DNA of 64,000 nucleotides from Kwoniella bestiolae CBS 10118 (Eukaryota; Basidiomycota; Tremellomycetes; Tremellales; Cryptococcaceae): contig NC_089244.1 of assembly GCF_000512585.2 (NCBI RefSeq), forward strand, positions 496,001 through 560,000, read 5' to 3'. Within the stretch, counting starts at the first letter, position 1. Every line of letters starts with the position of its first letter. Both the position numbers and the translations under genes were made by a program. The notes beneath the pieces were generated by a model. The model was not told where the DNA came from and ran no database searches. It saw only the letters and a list, made by a program, of their open reading frames with translations. This document shows positions 48,248 through 61,500 of this stretch, piece by piece.

Positions 48248-50768
48248 ATGACTCGACCAATACGGGACGAACGACGCCTTGCCCCTCTCCCATCCATCAA
48301 TCCTACGTCCCAGACAAACCTCAGCCTATCATGCCTTGCAGATGCCGCTTTAGCAGATGCATTAGGATCCACCCCAATCACATCACCTCATCCTAAAGCC
48401 TCATTCACCCTTCCTCCCATCTCAGCACTAATCGCGCCCCTCCCTACACACCCGGCGACAAATCCAGAACCATCAGGTGCAAAACCGTTCTTGCCTTCTT
48501 CAGGGTCCACCGCTTCGAGTTTCGTATCCACGCACACACCAGGTGCAAGATCTGTTTCCTCCAACCTCACTCCGGCCGTGGGAACCGATCAACCGGTCAT
48601 CAACGATACAACCGGTTGGTCAACTAGTCGCTCAGGTGATGTATATCCATCCAATAATGCACACATGACTAGTTCAGCACCCTTCCCTCCTCCCCCTACT
48701 TCTCAACGACCATCAAGAAAGGAGAAGCAAAAGAAGGTAAGTCTATTTTAGCGTACACAACCGGATGTGCAAGGGAAATGCTGATGTGTGTGTGCGTGGC
48801 AGTCGACTCAATCACATGCTCGAGCCGCCACCACCTCCAGCACATTCCAGCTCGAGTACAACGTACGTCCGTACCATCGGGCGATTAATACCACCGCTAC
48901 CACTGCGCCTTCATCTCGACAGTCTGCTCCAGCTCATCCGCCTACTCGAACACAGCCAGCACGAAGCTCCAAATCCAAATTACCTCATCCATTACAAGGT
49001 TTGAGTTTGGACAAGACATACCCCGAACGAAAGGTGGAAGATTGGCATAACGATGCTCAGAATCTACTTCGTCCACCCCGACCTCGACCTATTGCCATCG
49101 CTACCAACTCGATAAATCATCATACCGCTGCTCAGTCACTGAGCACACCTCATAACATTACTCCTACCACTATCAAGAAGATCCACCCACCTGTCGAATC
49201 ATGGGATCAATATGCTCTTCCGCAAATGCCAGGCGAACAACCTTATCTACCTCAAACGCAGCCCATACCCGTGCCGCTCTATCCTCGTCCACCTCCCAGA
49301 AGACACCAATCTTCGTCTTCCCTGAGCGTTACAAGCTGGCACAGCAGCATTGTCTCGGCTCGACCTGGACCCAGATCATATACATTCGTCGCTGAGGATC
49401 CCGAAACATTCACCCGATCAAGACATAGAGCTCCTCCCACTTCTATTACCTCCAGACCTGGCCCGTACACCATGCAGCGAAGTCAATCAGCGCACACGAC
49501 CAATATTGTTCATCCGCACCCGAGAAGACCTTTCGGCAAGACTCTCAGTGAGCCAAATTCTCCAAAGGCGAAGAAAGAGGCTTCAGAGGAGGGAAAGATT
49601 GGAGGTAATTTGCCTACACCCGTGACTGCCTCTATGGCTAGTCGATGGTCGACTCACAATAGTCCCACAGGGATCCCTGCCCAATTGGAGGCACACTCTG
49701 CTTCCACGGTAACTTTTCAACAGGAAGTTCTCGATTTACCTCAAGTTCAGACTCCCACACCCCCTCTTCAAGAGGCTGTCCCTTCTCAACGCTCCCCCTC
49801 TGTCGTACTTATGGATATCGATCATCAATCCAGATCACCCAGCCTCCCTCCTACCCGAGATATCACTCCTATCGATCAAGAGATGCGGAACCAAACTCTT
49901 TCTCCTGCCCATCTCACTACTTCGCCCGGTGCTTGGTCCCATTCTCATCAATCTGAACATTCTCACAGTATCGAACAGCCAGAATTGGAAGCTGGAGAAT
50001 CATCCTTCTCGGAATCAGAGTCTGAACCAGCTTCGAGCGATAATCATGACGATGGGGAGGATGACGAACATGGAAATGGAATGCATGAGCAAGATGATGA
50101 TCATAGTAACGATGGGGCCGTTAGGCTACGATCCGCCAAGGGTTCGTCCTCGACTAACAGGGATCACCGATCAATCCCCAATGCTTCTTCGATCGTCTCG
50201 ACCACCTCCAGCATTCGAGCCCGATCCAGCTCCCATTCCACCCAGACTAGCGAGATGATCAAATATGAAGCTTCGTCTTCATCGCCTTCCTCGGCTACCT
50301 CGTGTTTCGTGCCTGGGAAGCTTGCGCCTAAGAAACCTAGGACCAGAAGCAAAGCGAAGACAAAAGCTAAGGGGAAAGCGAAGAAAAACGAGGTGAAAGG
50401 AAAGGGTAGATCGAAGAAGGATGGAAGCTCTGTATCGGGGAATAGTAATGGTAGTACTATCATGAATGGGCAGAGAAGGAATGGGGAAAGAAGGAGAGAA
50501 CAGAACGCGGTGGCTCAGAAGAGATTTAGGTGGAAGAAGAAACAGATGGCTGCTAAGGTGGGTGCCTCCAATGGCTTATGGCACAGTAAATGCAGGACAT
50601 AGCTGACGATGTGGCTTGGGTGGATTATAGATGGAAGCAGACCTTGAATCTGCCACTGCTTTGGCATCATCTTTGCAAAAGCAAGTAGCAGAAAAAGATT
50701 CATTGGTCAATAAGTTGAAAGGTGAGGTGGGGAGTTTGAAGAGGAAGTTGAAAACTCTTGAAGCGTAG
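48248..50768 (+). CDS. bZIP transcription factor, large disordered protein
   Basis: DNA-binding regulator with its bZIP at the extreme C-terminus. Exons 48248-48736, 48803-50557 and 50631-50768 give 793 residues in frame. The basic region reads RREQNAVAQKRFRWKKKQ, with the N-x7-R signature (Asn then Arg) of bZIPs. After an intron the zipper follows, with leucines at a heptad-like spacing (SSLQKQVAEKDSLVNKLKGEVGSLKRKLKTL). The stop comes right after it. The rest is Ser/Pro/His-rich and disordered, with an acidic stretch (DNHDDGEDDEHGNG) and a Lys-rich patch (RSKAKTKAKGKAKKNE) before the basic region. The start could lie upstream, because the frame stays open back to an acceptor-like site at 48061. 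The long leader suggests translational control. The target genes are unknown. Confidence 0.87.
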
Positions 50769-51144
50769 TTTCTAGATAAGTGGCTTGTGTATATGAAAGG
50801 GGAATATTTAGGGAACTGGTTGAGTCGAGAAGAGTGGATACCCCTTACTCTGGTCTTTGTTTTATTGAGAGTGGTTAGATGGGAGATGATGGCGACTGAA
50901 TGGACGTTTGGTGCTTCTTGATTTGATTTGTGGGAGATTGGAGATTAACGACTATCACGACACACACCGCACAATCACCCCACACATTGTTCATTACATT
51001 ATAATTCTTGCACATACTCATTCTCCATACATGTAAGCATTCAACCTCGATTGTGTATTAGATGTTTATATACATCATATAGGTAATACAATACAACACA
51101 TGATATGAACACTTTACAGTACAATACCTACAACCGCATTTGCA
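50769..51144. other. Convergent 3' region
   Basis: Between the stops of the bZIP gene (+) and the oxidoreductase (-). AT- and CA-rich; nothing else recognised. Confidence 0.55.
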
Positions 51145-53029
51145 CTATAACTTGGCTTTCTCCTTACCGTCATTCTCAATTCTAATTCGCACTACTGCTT
51201 TACCCCATGTTCTCCTACTTTCGATATCCTCCAGCCCTTCACTCACTTTCTCCAAACCCACATACGGCTTTTCGTAGATGACTGCTTTTACTTTACCTTC
51301 ACTGAGGAGCGAGAGGACTTCCTGGGAGATTCGGAAGACTGAGGAAGGGTCTTTGCCTAGGTGGGTGATGGTGTCAGAACATCACCATCTATCGAATGCG
51401 CTCGTGATATCTCGTGTACGGAGCTGAAGGAAGGAGGGGGTGTTACGTACCCGCTGTCCCACCCCAGAACACACCCATAACTGAGGCTTGTTTCAAAAGC
51501 AATAAATTGGCGGGTATCTATCGTACAAAACTAAAAATCAGCTTGTCTGACTGGATCTTTCGATCATTCATTGACAGAGATGCATCAGCTGATGGTACTG
51601 AGATCGTACGCACCTTCTCGATCGACCCCGCTGCGAAACCTACTACGACTAATCTGGCGTTCCACGCTACGCATTTGAGCGAAGGGATGATCATTCCTAT
51701 TGGTTATTGACACAGTAGATCTCACACTATAAGCTTCTCTCTCTGTTTCGCGACAATGACGAAGGGGTAGCTCACCGACTGGATCGAACACTACGTTCAC
51801 TCCTTTACCTCCTGTTATCTTCATGACCTCTTTCTGTTTTCAGATGACCATCAGCATATAATTTGGAGCGGAGCACAATACCATGTCAAGGTAAGCTGGC
51901 TGAGGGACTCACCTGCCAATCCTTCTGGGTATAATCCACCACTTCATCTGCTTTACCGTAGTCTTGGCAAACCTTGCGCTTCGAGGGTGATGAAGCTGTC
52001 GCTATGACTTTGCATCCTAGAACTGTATCACGAGTCAGATCGTTTCGATACTGTCCCGAGTTCCGAGCAGACAGAATCAAGGCGAAACGAACAACATCCA
52101 CTCACCTTTGGCTATCTGACATGCAGCCAGTCCCACACCCCCCGCACCGGCATGTACCAACACCCATTCGCCTGTTGCCCACCAACCTCAACAAATCAGC
52201 TATCTATCCATCTGACTTACTCCAATTCTAGTCGGCGAGAGGTCATACCTGCTTTGGCTTTCGCTCGATCCACCAACGCCAGATAACTCGTCGTTGGTGT
52301 TCTGATCATCTCACCCCGTCAGTACTTCATGTCCAACGAGGGGGGACAGCACGCACAAAGGGATTGTAGCAGCTTCCTCGAAGCTCAGTTCTTCAGGTAT
52401 AGGTAAGAGCGTCTTCCAGCTGACTACTACGTGCTCTGCGTATGCGCCTTGGGCGAATCCTGCGACTCTGTCTGTTCGGCACCGTATGTGTATCAGCTGA
52501 TAGCTTAATTTTGGGCCAGTGAGCTGATGAATTGTGAGATAGGACTCACCTCCAGGTTCGTACGGGCAATCATCAGGTATAGGAGCTGTTCTGGATATCG
52601 TCCCCGCTACTTCTGCACCCAACACGAAGGGGAGGGGAGGCTGAGCTACGGGCATTCCAACTTATCAGCTGACTTGACACGCATATTGCATGCTAACAGA
52701 TGGCTGAGGGTAAAGTCAAATGAAACGGGACTCACTCTGGTATTTCCCCTGAGCCTGAAGGATGCTAAGATCATAACCAACATCAGCTAAGTCATGTATA
52801 GTCAGAATACGATTGAGCTCACTCAAAGAAATTCAATCCTGCCGCATGTACATCTAGTAGTACCTCTCCCTTGCTTATGTCTGGCTTGGGTACCGGGATA
52901 TCTGAACTGCAAAGTAATTGTCCATGAACATCGATGTTTAGAGAGGAAGAGGGGGAAAAGCGAAGGACTGATCACTTACACGGATATCTTGCTGGGATGA
53001 GCATGTTCTTTGACTTGGAACGCTTTCAT
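51145..53029 (-). CDS. NAD(P)H:quinone oxidoreductase-like (MDR superfamily)
   Basis: Medium-chain reductase of the zeta-crystallin/quinone oxidoreductase group, expected to reduce quinones or enones with NADPH. Twelve exons, first 53029-52980, last 51356-51145, give 340 residues in frame. GroES-like N-terminal half: VLLDVHAAGLNFFDILQAQGKYQ and LPFVLGAEVAGTI. The nucleotide-binding Rossmann part has VLVHAGAGGVGLAACQIAK, and GGKGVNVVFDPVG is the conserved strand-turn after it. No zinc-binding cysteine/histidine set of true alcohol dehydrogenases is present. No targeting signal. The gene has an intron about every 90 coding bases, with exons as short as 29 nt. The physiological substrate is unknown. 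Confidence 0.9.
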
Positions 53030-53370
53030 CTTTGACCAATCACTCTGCTGATATCTGATCAAGACAGGAGAGACAGATAATCAAGGGAGTATACTGTGTG
53101 GTAAGAAAGAGGGATACAGTGATATATATACGAGTGATTGCTTTGCACCATGAGGTGAGTGATGCAACTCCGAGCGAATCAACTTCTCGGTCATCGGTCA
53201 ACTCAATAACCGGTACCAGTATACCATATTGTACCAATCCCCGCAGAATTCAGTCCGCAAGCTGCCACCCCATTACACCGACTCAAATGGCATACGATGA
53301 GACAGCGATGGGGTCATACATTAAAAGAGGCCAAGTGTATATAGACAAACTACTATATAACCACGTTCCC
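53030..53370. other. Spacer between two minus-strand genes
   Basis: 341 bases holding the promoter of the oxidoreductase and the 3' end of the SurE-like gene. A short TATATATA run lies near 53121. Nothing else recognised. Confidence 0.5.
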
Positions 53371-54960
53371 CTACTCCCACAGACTCCCAGCCTTCTTCCC
53401 ATCATTCTCCTCCCTCCCGAACCCATATCCACCTTCTATTGGTCCAGCAAACTGCGCTCTCATGGGCGTCACCCCGATATATCCCTTGGCGAATGCCCAC
53501 GCATCTGATCCTACAGGTAAGCTATCCACAGGAGGGAATAAGAGTGGTTTCATATTGGGTGCGAAGTGGAATCGTAATTGACCATCGGTGTCGAGAGTAG
53601 GTGAAGATGGTGCAGGGGTGGGAAGAGCACCTGGTCCAGCTGTGGATGTGGTAGCTGTACTGGGCGTGATGTTAGTATTCTGAGGTTGGTTCGCTGAGGA
53701 TGAGGGGGATGAATGATTCTGGTTGGAGTTGTCTCCTGGATCGTAGTTTGCCTGTGTCCTGTTAAGTCAAGTATCATCAGCCACAGATCGATTGCAGGTA
53801 AAACAGGTCTCGAACGATGTACTGTATGGATGGAAGAACCAAAGACAAAGAAATAGTCGCTTACAATGTAGTAGTCTTGAATAATCTACCATAAGAGTTC
53901 CTCCACATATTCGTCCATGCCGTCTTCCTCCTTCCCACTTCCAGATCACCTGCGACAAGCGGTATATTCACCGAATAGACCTGTACGAGATGTCTTCCCT
54001 TCTCATGATCCTCATCCCACCCCCAATCGTCGAACAGCTTCTCACACACGTCAACCGCAGCGTCTGTAGCCAGCTCTAACACTCTTGAGGTGACTGGTCT
54101 GGTGACTACACCATAGGAGACTGCTATACAGGGTATGTGATCGACATGTAATGATGGTTCGCCTGTTGAAGGGCCAGGGAGAGGTATCGAGAGTGCTCCT
54201 GCTAGGGCTGCTCCCAGTGTGCCGGATGATAGGGCAAATGCTGTTGAGGAGTTCCTTCCATCTATTTCATTTCTTCAGCTTTGCTCACGCATAACTCCGA
54301 TTTCGAGGAAGCTGAACATACGGTTGGGTCCAGAAACCACCAAGTCAATTTCACCTGGATAGAGGTTATGTAATGCTATGTTGGTACATGTTGCTGGTGT
54401 CTAACGATAGAAGATGATGGCATTGTAAGCTCTGAGGTCCAATCATCAAAGGATACGATCCCGCTCACACCGGAAAGAAGTATCCATTCCATTGTTTCTC
54501 CATCTTTCAACGGCCTAGAAGTAGTAGTGATATCTCCAGTAAGCCCGTCCGGTTCTGAGTGATATGGAAGGGGTCAGCTTCATCATATCAACATAAGCTA
54601 TGATGATGGAGAAGCTTACCAAGAGGGTAGAAGTAGCTCGCTGAAATGACATCGCTAATTGCATAGGCTTTCCCCACCCTAATAGCTAGAGTAAGCTAAT
54701 AGCATTTGTAGACTACAGAAATTCAGCTTACCATGATTTCTGGCAATCCGGTATCACCACTCTGACGTCCCACCCCAAGCGCGATTGAAGGAGCTTGCAG
54801 AATGAGAAGATGTTAGGGGATGAAGCGCAGGGAGGACCGTCATCGTTCTGTTCGTATGAGAGGGCTGTCCATGAGTTATACGGCATACTTTTTGGGCCTC
54901 TGGTCGACTCACCGTGAGCAGTATTACAGGCCGGTCCTTGTACGTCTGTAGACGGGGCAT
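53371..54960 (-). CDS. SurE-like survival protein/phosphatase
   Basis: SurE family members are metal-dependent acid phosphatases/nucleotidases that remove phosphate from nucleoside monophosphates. Exons in transcript order: 54960-54913, 54847-54732, 54678-54620, 54554-54469, 54400-54322, 54261-53865, 53758-53371; 390 residues in frame. The strand-end motif ILLT|NDDG (two Asp metal ligands) is split by the first intron. LVVSGPNHGRNSSTAFALSS matches the family's SGxNxGxN block, and LSGTPATCTNIAL the substrate loop. The first five exons cover the core domain. The last exon adds a Ser/Thr/Pro-rich segment and a conserved-looking end with PMRAQFAGPIEGGYGFGREE. In budding yeast a SurE domain is fused to a tubulin-tyrosine-ligase-like domain (Pby1); here it stands alone. 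It shares a 637-bp divergent promoter with PRP8. Confidence 0.88.
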
Positions 54961-55597
54961 GGTTATTGGCAATAGGATAAGTATGAGGATGTGAAAGGAC
55001 AGGGTCGAGGATAGATAGTCCAAGCTCTTGTCAGATACTCTTTGCTGTCCAGTAGTGACGATGATGAGTGTTACATGCAGAGACAGGAGAAGGAGTGAAA
55101 TTGAAAAGCAGAAACGAAGAAGCACGATATCACGCAACCTGCCATGACATGGGACACAAATCGATCAAAAGACACAAAACGCGTGTGGGGTCCCAACCAT
55201 TCCTTCGACAAGGCAGCAGAGGAAGAGTGGCAAAAGACAGCGGGATCAAATTATAGTTGACCACTCGGGGCTGTGTGTGGCATTTTTTTCCCTCCGTGGC
55301 ACCGAGGCTCCATCCCACCCAAAATCAAAAATCAAGCTGCATTTCGAAGGCAGAAAAGCGTTCAAAAATCAGTCACCAGAAGTGCCACAAGAGGATTGAA
55401 CAGGGAAAACACCGATATTTGATCCCTGACGAGCTCGAAGTGGAAGTGTGAGGAAAGGTTGGAAGTCGTTCGCGATGTTAACAGATCGAGATTCAAGCTG
55501 TTGCCACTATTTCGTTTAACTAACTTGTCACTATCTTTCTTTCTGCTGTCATTGTTCTGAACTACTTTCTGGTGAACGGATAAGGATAAGCATCAAG
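54961..55597. promoter_or_regulatory. Divergent promoter, SurE-like / PRP8
   Basis: 637 bases between the two start codons. It is purine-rich on the plus strand in the middle. Pyrimidine stretches (CTATCTTTCTTTCTGCTGTC) precede the PRP8 start. No coding exon supported. Confidence 0.55.
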
Positions 55598-58500
55598 ATG
55601 TCGGCTCCACCAGGATTCGGCAGTATGCCTCCCCCGCCAGGATTTCCCGCTCAACCGAACGGAGAGGATAGTAGGATGGATGGAGATTTCTTTGGACAAC
55701 TGAGTCAGGATGAGATTGAGAAGAAGGCTAGGAAGTGGAGACAATCGCAGAAGAGGCGATTCGACCCTAAGAGGAGACAGGGTGGTGGTGGTGGGATTGA
55801 TTTTGGTAAAGCCGTGAGTCTTACCCATCCCTTTGGGTTGGATGTGGCACGCCTTTGCCGTACGATGGCAAATGGACGGAAGATATGGAGGGGGTATTGA
55901 CGAGGGTATTTTTCAGGATCTACCACCAGAACATATTCGAAAGATCATCAAGGATCATGGAGATATGTCAAATAGGAAGTTCAGGAATGACAAGCGTGTG
56001 CATTTGGGAGCATTGAAATATGTTCCTCACGCTGTGATGAAGCTGTTAGAGAATATTCCTATGCCCTGGGAGGTGAGTCCGAAGGATATATCCTATAGAT
56101 CTGGGGCTTTTCTGATGAAATCTATTGTCAAATGTTATAGCAAGTACGAGAAGTACCCGTGTTATATCACATTTCAGGTGCCATCACGTTTGTGAACGAG
56201 GTGCCTCAAGTGATCGAACCAGTGGTAAGTAATTCAGCTAGCTCAGTATGATAGACCAGTAGCTGATGTATTTTACAGTACCACGCACAATGGGCATCGA
56301 TGTGGCTAGCGATGAGGCGAGAGAAGCGAGATCGACGACATTTCAAGCGAATGCGATTCCCGCCATTTGACGACGAGGAGCCACCGATGGACTATGGGGA
56401 TAACGTATTGGATGTGGAACCATTAGAAGCTATTCAATTGGAATTGGACGAAGAAGATGACGAAGCTATCTTGGATTGGTTCTACGATCCCAAACCATTG
56501 TTGGATACTCCTCATGTCAACGGATCAAGCTACAAATATTTCCAATTGTCGTTACCTCAATTAGCGAACTTGTACCGCATCGGTCGACAGCTGTTATCGG
56601 ATTATTCAGATAACAATGCGTTCTACCTGTTCGACAAGAAGAGTTTCTTCACTGCCAAATCTTTGAATATCGCTTTACCCGGTGGTCCGAAGTTCGAACC
56701 TCTTTATCGAGATACAGAAGCATTCGATGAAGATTGGAACGAATTCAACGATATCAACAAAGTCATCATTCGTGGTGTGATTAGATCAGAATACAAAGTC
56801 GCTTTCCCCCACTTATACAACAGTGTACCTCGTTCAGTCCACATTGGCCCATATCACGAACCGAAGAACGTATACATCAAGACCGACGATCCCGACCTCC
56901 CAGCATTCTACTTCGACCCACTCATCAACCCTATCTCACAACGTGTAGTCCAAGAGGCACATACGCCACTTGTATCGCACGAAGATGCTGTATTTGGATT
57001 TGGTAATGACGAGGATGAAGAATTCGAATTGCCGGATGAACTGGAACCTTTCCTCGATACCAAGGATCTCAGCAATGATAACACTGCGGATGCCATTGCA
57101 TTGTACTGGGCACCATACCCTTATAATCTGAGAAGCGGAAAGATGAAGAGAGCTCAGGATGTACCTCTGATCAAGAACTTCTATCTGGAACATTGTCCAC
57201 CCGACCAACCAGTCAAGATCAGGGTATCGTACCAGAAATTACTCAAGGTATACGTACTGAATGCTATACATCACAAACGACCTAAGGCCATGGCCAAGAG
57301 GAATTTGTTCAGATCATTGAAAAACACCAAATTCTTTCAAAGCACGAATTTAGATTGGGTAGAAGCGGGTTTACAAGTCTGTCGACAGGGATACAACATG
57401 TTGAATCTCCTGATTCATCGAAAGAACTTGAATTATCTGCATCTCGATTACAACCTCAACTTGAAACCTATCAAGACGTTGACAACCAAGGAAAGGAAGA
57501 AATCAAGATTCGGAAATGCCTTCCACCTCTGTCGAGAAATTCTGAGATTGACGAAACTCATCGTAGATGCTCATGTGCAATATCGATTGGGTAACGTCGA
57601 TGCCTTCCAATTGGCCGATGGTCTTCAATACATGTTCGCCCATGTTGGTCAGTTGACGGGAATGTACAGATACAAGTACAAGTTGATGAAGCAGATTAGA
57701 ATGTGTAAAGACCTTAAACATCTCATTTATTCAAGATTCAACACCGGTCCAGTCGGGAAGGGTCCTGGTGTAGGTTTCTGGGCACCAGGTTGGAGAGTAT
57801 GGTTGTTCTTCATGAGAGGTATTGTACCGCTGTTGGAGAGGTGGTTAGGAAATTTATTGGCGAGACAATTCGAAGGTAGAAATTCCAAGGGAACTGCTAA
57901 GACGGTGACGAAGCAGAGAGTGGAGTCGCATTTCGATTTGGAGTTGCGTGCTGCGGTTATGCACGATATCTTAGAGTGAGTTGTCGTTTTTTTCTTTGGG
58001 CCGTTCTTTGAGTTGAGGAGGGAATAGCGCATGAGGGGTTCGTGCATGAGAAAGGGAGCAAGGTGGAAAGGGATAGGTCCGAGGAAAGAGCAAGACAAGA
58101 CCATGGCGGACCTGAGCGTGGATGGGACGGAGTAAGGGGCACAGAGAGAGACGGAGAGACGGATCGGAGAGCGATTGGGTGGATGATGGGTCGAAGTCGG
58201 GGCGAAACCGGGGCGAGAGGACGGATGTGGCACCTCATTCTCCTTCCCTTTCTCCGCCTCTCTACACTACGTAACGCTACTTCATCAAGTCTATGACCAC
58301 CCACGCTGACTCCTGATCTGTTCTACAGTATGATGCCCGAGAGTATCAAAGCCAACAAGGCCAAAACCATCCTACAGCACCTTTCCGAGGCTTGGCGATG
58401 CTGGAAAGCCAATATTCCATGGAAAGTGCCCGGTATGCCTGCCGCCATTGAGAATATTATCTTGAGATACATCAAAAGCAAGGCAGACTGGTGGTCTAGT

Positions 58501-61500
58501 GTGGCACATTACAACAGGCGAGTTTTAATTCTATCCCTTTCACATCGTTTGAGACTTTACTGACGACTTTTCGACCAACAGAGAACGAATTAGACGAGGT
58601 GCCACTGTCGACAAGGCTGTTGTCCGAAAGAACCTCGGTAGATTGACTCGACTGTATCTCAAGGCCGAACAAGAAAGACAGAATGGATACCTCAAAGATG
58701 GTCCCTACATCTCCTCAGAGGAGGCAGTAGCGATCTACACCTCGACTGTCCATTGGTTGGAATCGCGAAAATTCGCTCCTATTCCCTTCCCTCCCTTATC
58801 CTACAAACACGATACCAAGTTACTTGTACTCGCCCTGGAGAAGCTCAAGGAGGCCTACTCAGTACACGGGAGATTGAATCAATCCCAGCGAGAAGAACTG
58901 GCATTGGTCGAACAAGCTTATGATAACCCTCACGAATGTCTGTCTCGAATCAAGAGATTGTTATTGACTCAACGAGCATTCAAGGAAGCTGGAATAGAGT
59001 TCTTCGATACCTACGATAAGCTCATTCCATGCTATGATATCGAGCCTGTCGAGAAGATCACGGACGCCTATTTGGATCAGTTCCTATGGTATGAAGCGGA
59101 CAAGAGAGGACTGTTCCCCAACTGGATCAAACCTTCGGATAACGAACCTCCCCCTCTGTTGGTGTACAAATGGTGTCAGGGTATCAATAATTTGACGGAT
59201 GTTTGGGATACCTCGGATGGAGAATGTGTGGTCATGATGGAGACTGTTCTTTCGAGAGTGTATGAGAAGGTCGATTTCACCTTGCTCAACAGGCTGTTGA
59301 GGTTGATCTTGGACCACAACTTGGCGGATTATATTACTGCCAAGAACAACATCACTCTTACTTTCAAGGATATGTCGCACGTCAACGCATACGGTATGAT
59401 CCGAGGATTACAGTTCTCCTCATTCGTCTTCCAGTTCTACGGTCTAGTTCTAGATCTGCTCATTCTCGGTCTCCAAAGAGCGAGTGAGCTCGCGGGACCA
59501 CCAGGAGCACCAAATGGTAGGTCGAACCTTATTTCAAGCGATTGTGTGGCAACTTTGTCAGATTCACCATGACCAGAATTTGAGCTGACTAGTCTTATTA
59601 TGCTTGTTCGATTGATAGGTTTCCTCCAATTCAGAGACTCAGATACCGAGACCAGACACCCTATCAGGTTCTACACCCGATACGTCGACCGAATCCATAT
59701 CCTCTTCCGATTTACCTCCGACGAGGCACGAGATCTCATCCAACGATACCTCAGTGCCAACCCCGATCCGAACAACGAGAATATGCACAACTACAACAAC
59801 AAGAGGTGTTGGCCCAAGGACTGTAGGATGAGATTGAACAAGCATGACGTCAATTTGGGTAGAGCAGTGTGGTGGAACGTCAAATCTTCATTACCTAGAT
59901 CATTGACTACCATCGAATGGGAAGATTCATTCTGTTCCGTCTACTCGAAGGATAACCCTCAACTCCTCTTCTCTATGAGTGGGTTCGAAGTTCGAATCTT
60001 GCCTAGAATACGAACGCAGCATGGAGAACAGTACTCGCTTAAAGATGGTGTTTGGAACTTGACGCAGGAGTCCACCAAAGAAAGGACCGCCCAAGCCTTC
60101 CTCCGAGTTTCGGACCAAGGTGTCAATGACTTCAATAATCGAATTAGACAGGTTCTGATGAGCTCAGGGTCTGCCACGTTCTCAAAAGTAATCAATAAGG
60201 AAGTCTTGTTTCACCTCCCCCTCATTTTTGTGATCATTTTCAAGAAGAAAAATCCATTTTTTTGCGATTTTTTGACGATTTTTGACGATTTTTCGTCACT
60301 CCCTTCCTACCATTTCGTCTTTGCATCCGCCTCCACCTCTCATTCTCCTTCGCAGTGATCGTATGCTAATATATTGTATTGCCCTTTTAGGTGGAATACA
60401 GCTCTGATTGGTCTCATGACATATTACCGAGAAGCAGTGGTCCACACCAACGAACTGCTCGACTCCCTCGTCAAAGCTGAGAATAAGGTTCAGACCCGAG
60501 TCAAGGTGGGATTAAACTCCAAGATGCCTTCAAGATTCCCCCCTTGTGTATTCTATTCTCCCAAGGAATTAGGTGGTTTGGGAATGTTGTCGATGGGTTT
60601 CGTCTTGATCCCTCAATCCGACCTCCGATGGTCTAAACAAACCGATAGTGGCGGTATCACCCACTTCCGATCCGGTATGACACACGAGGAAGATCAACTC
60701 ATTCCCAACCTGTATCGATACCTCCAACCTTGGGAGGCAGAGTTCCTGGATTCAGCGAGAGTATGGTCCGAATACGCCATGAAGAGAAAGGAAGCCACCG
60801 CCTCGAACAGGAGATTGACATTGGAAGATTTAGAGGATTCTTGGGATAGAGGTATTCCCCGAGTGAACACCTTGTTCCAGAAGGATCGTCATACACTCGC
60901 GTACGATAAAGGATGGAGAGTCAGAGCATTCTTCTCGCAATACTTCAGATTACGAAACCAACCTTTCATCTGGACCAACAACAGGCATGACGGTAAATTG
61001 TGGAATCTCAACTCATACCGAGTAGATGTGATTGCCGCTTTAGGTGGTGTAGAGGGTATTTTGGAGCACTCTCTCTTCAAGGGTACCGCTTTCCCTACTT
61101 GGGAAGGTCTTTTCTGGGAGAAGGCATCCGGTGAGTGGCACATACAAACCTTGGACGCGTCGTCGCCATCATTTCACCGGCCGTCACCATCATCCGCCAC
61201 ACTCACCTCCCCACCTTTCCCCCTTCCGTCAGACCTTTGCTAATCGATTTTTTCGCAGGTTTCGAGGAATCCATGAAATATAAGAAGCTCACCAACGCTC
61301 AAAGATCGGGTCTTTCTCAGATTCCTGCAAGTCCCATTTTACATGGCCTTCCTTCCTTTACTCGAATAACTTCGCCTCCTTCCTCCTGTTCTCTCCCCCT
61401 TTCTCCCTCTTGTCACAATGAATTTGCTGACTCTTCTGATTAGAATCGACGTTTCACCATGTGGTGGTCCCCTACGGTAATTGTCTCGCCCCTTTGTCAC

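Noticed and set aside
60199..60390. PRP8 as a pseudogene because of the non-GT splice site
   Set aside because: All other exons are intact and highly conserved, so an odd splice site or an assembly error is more likely.
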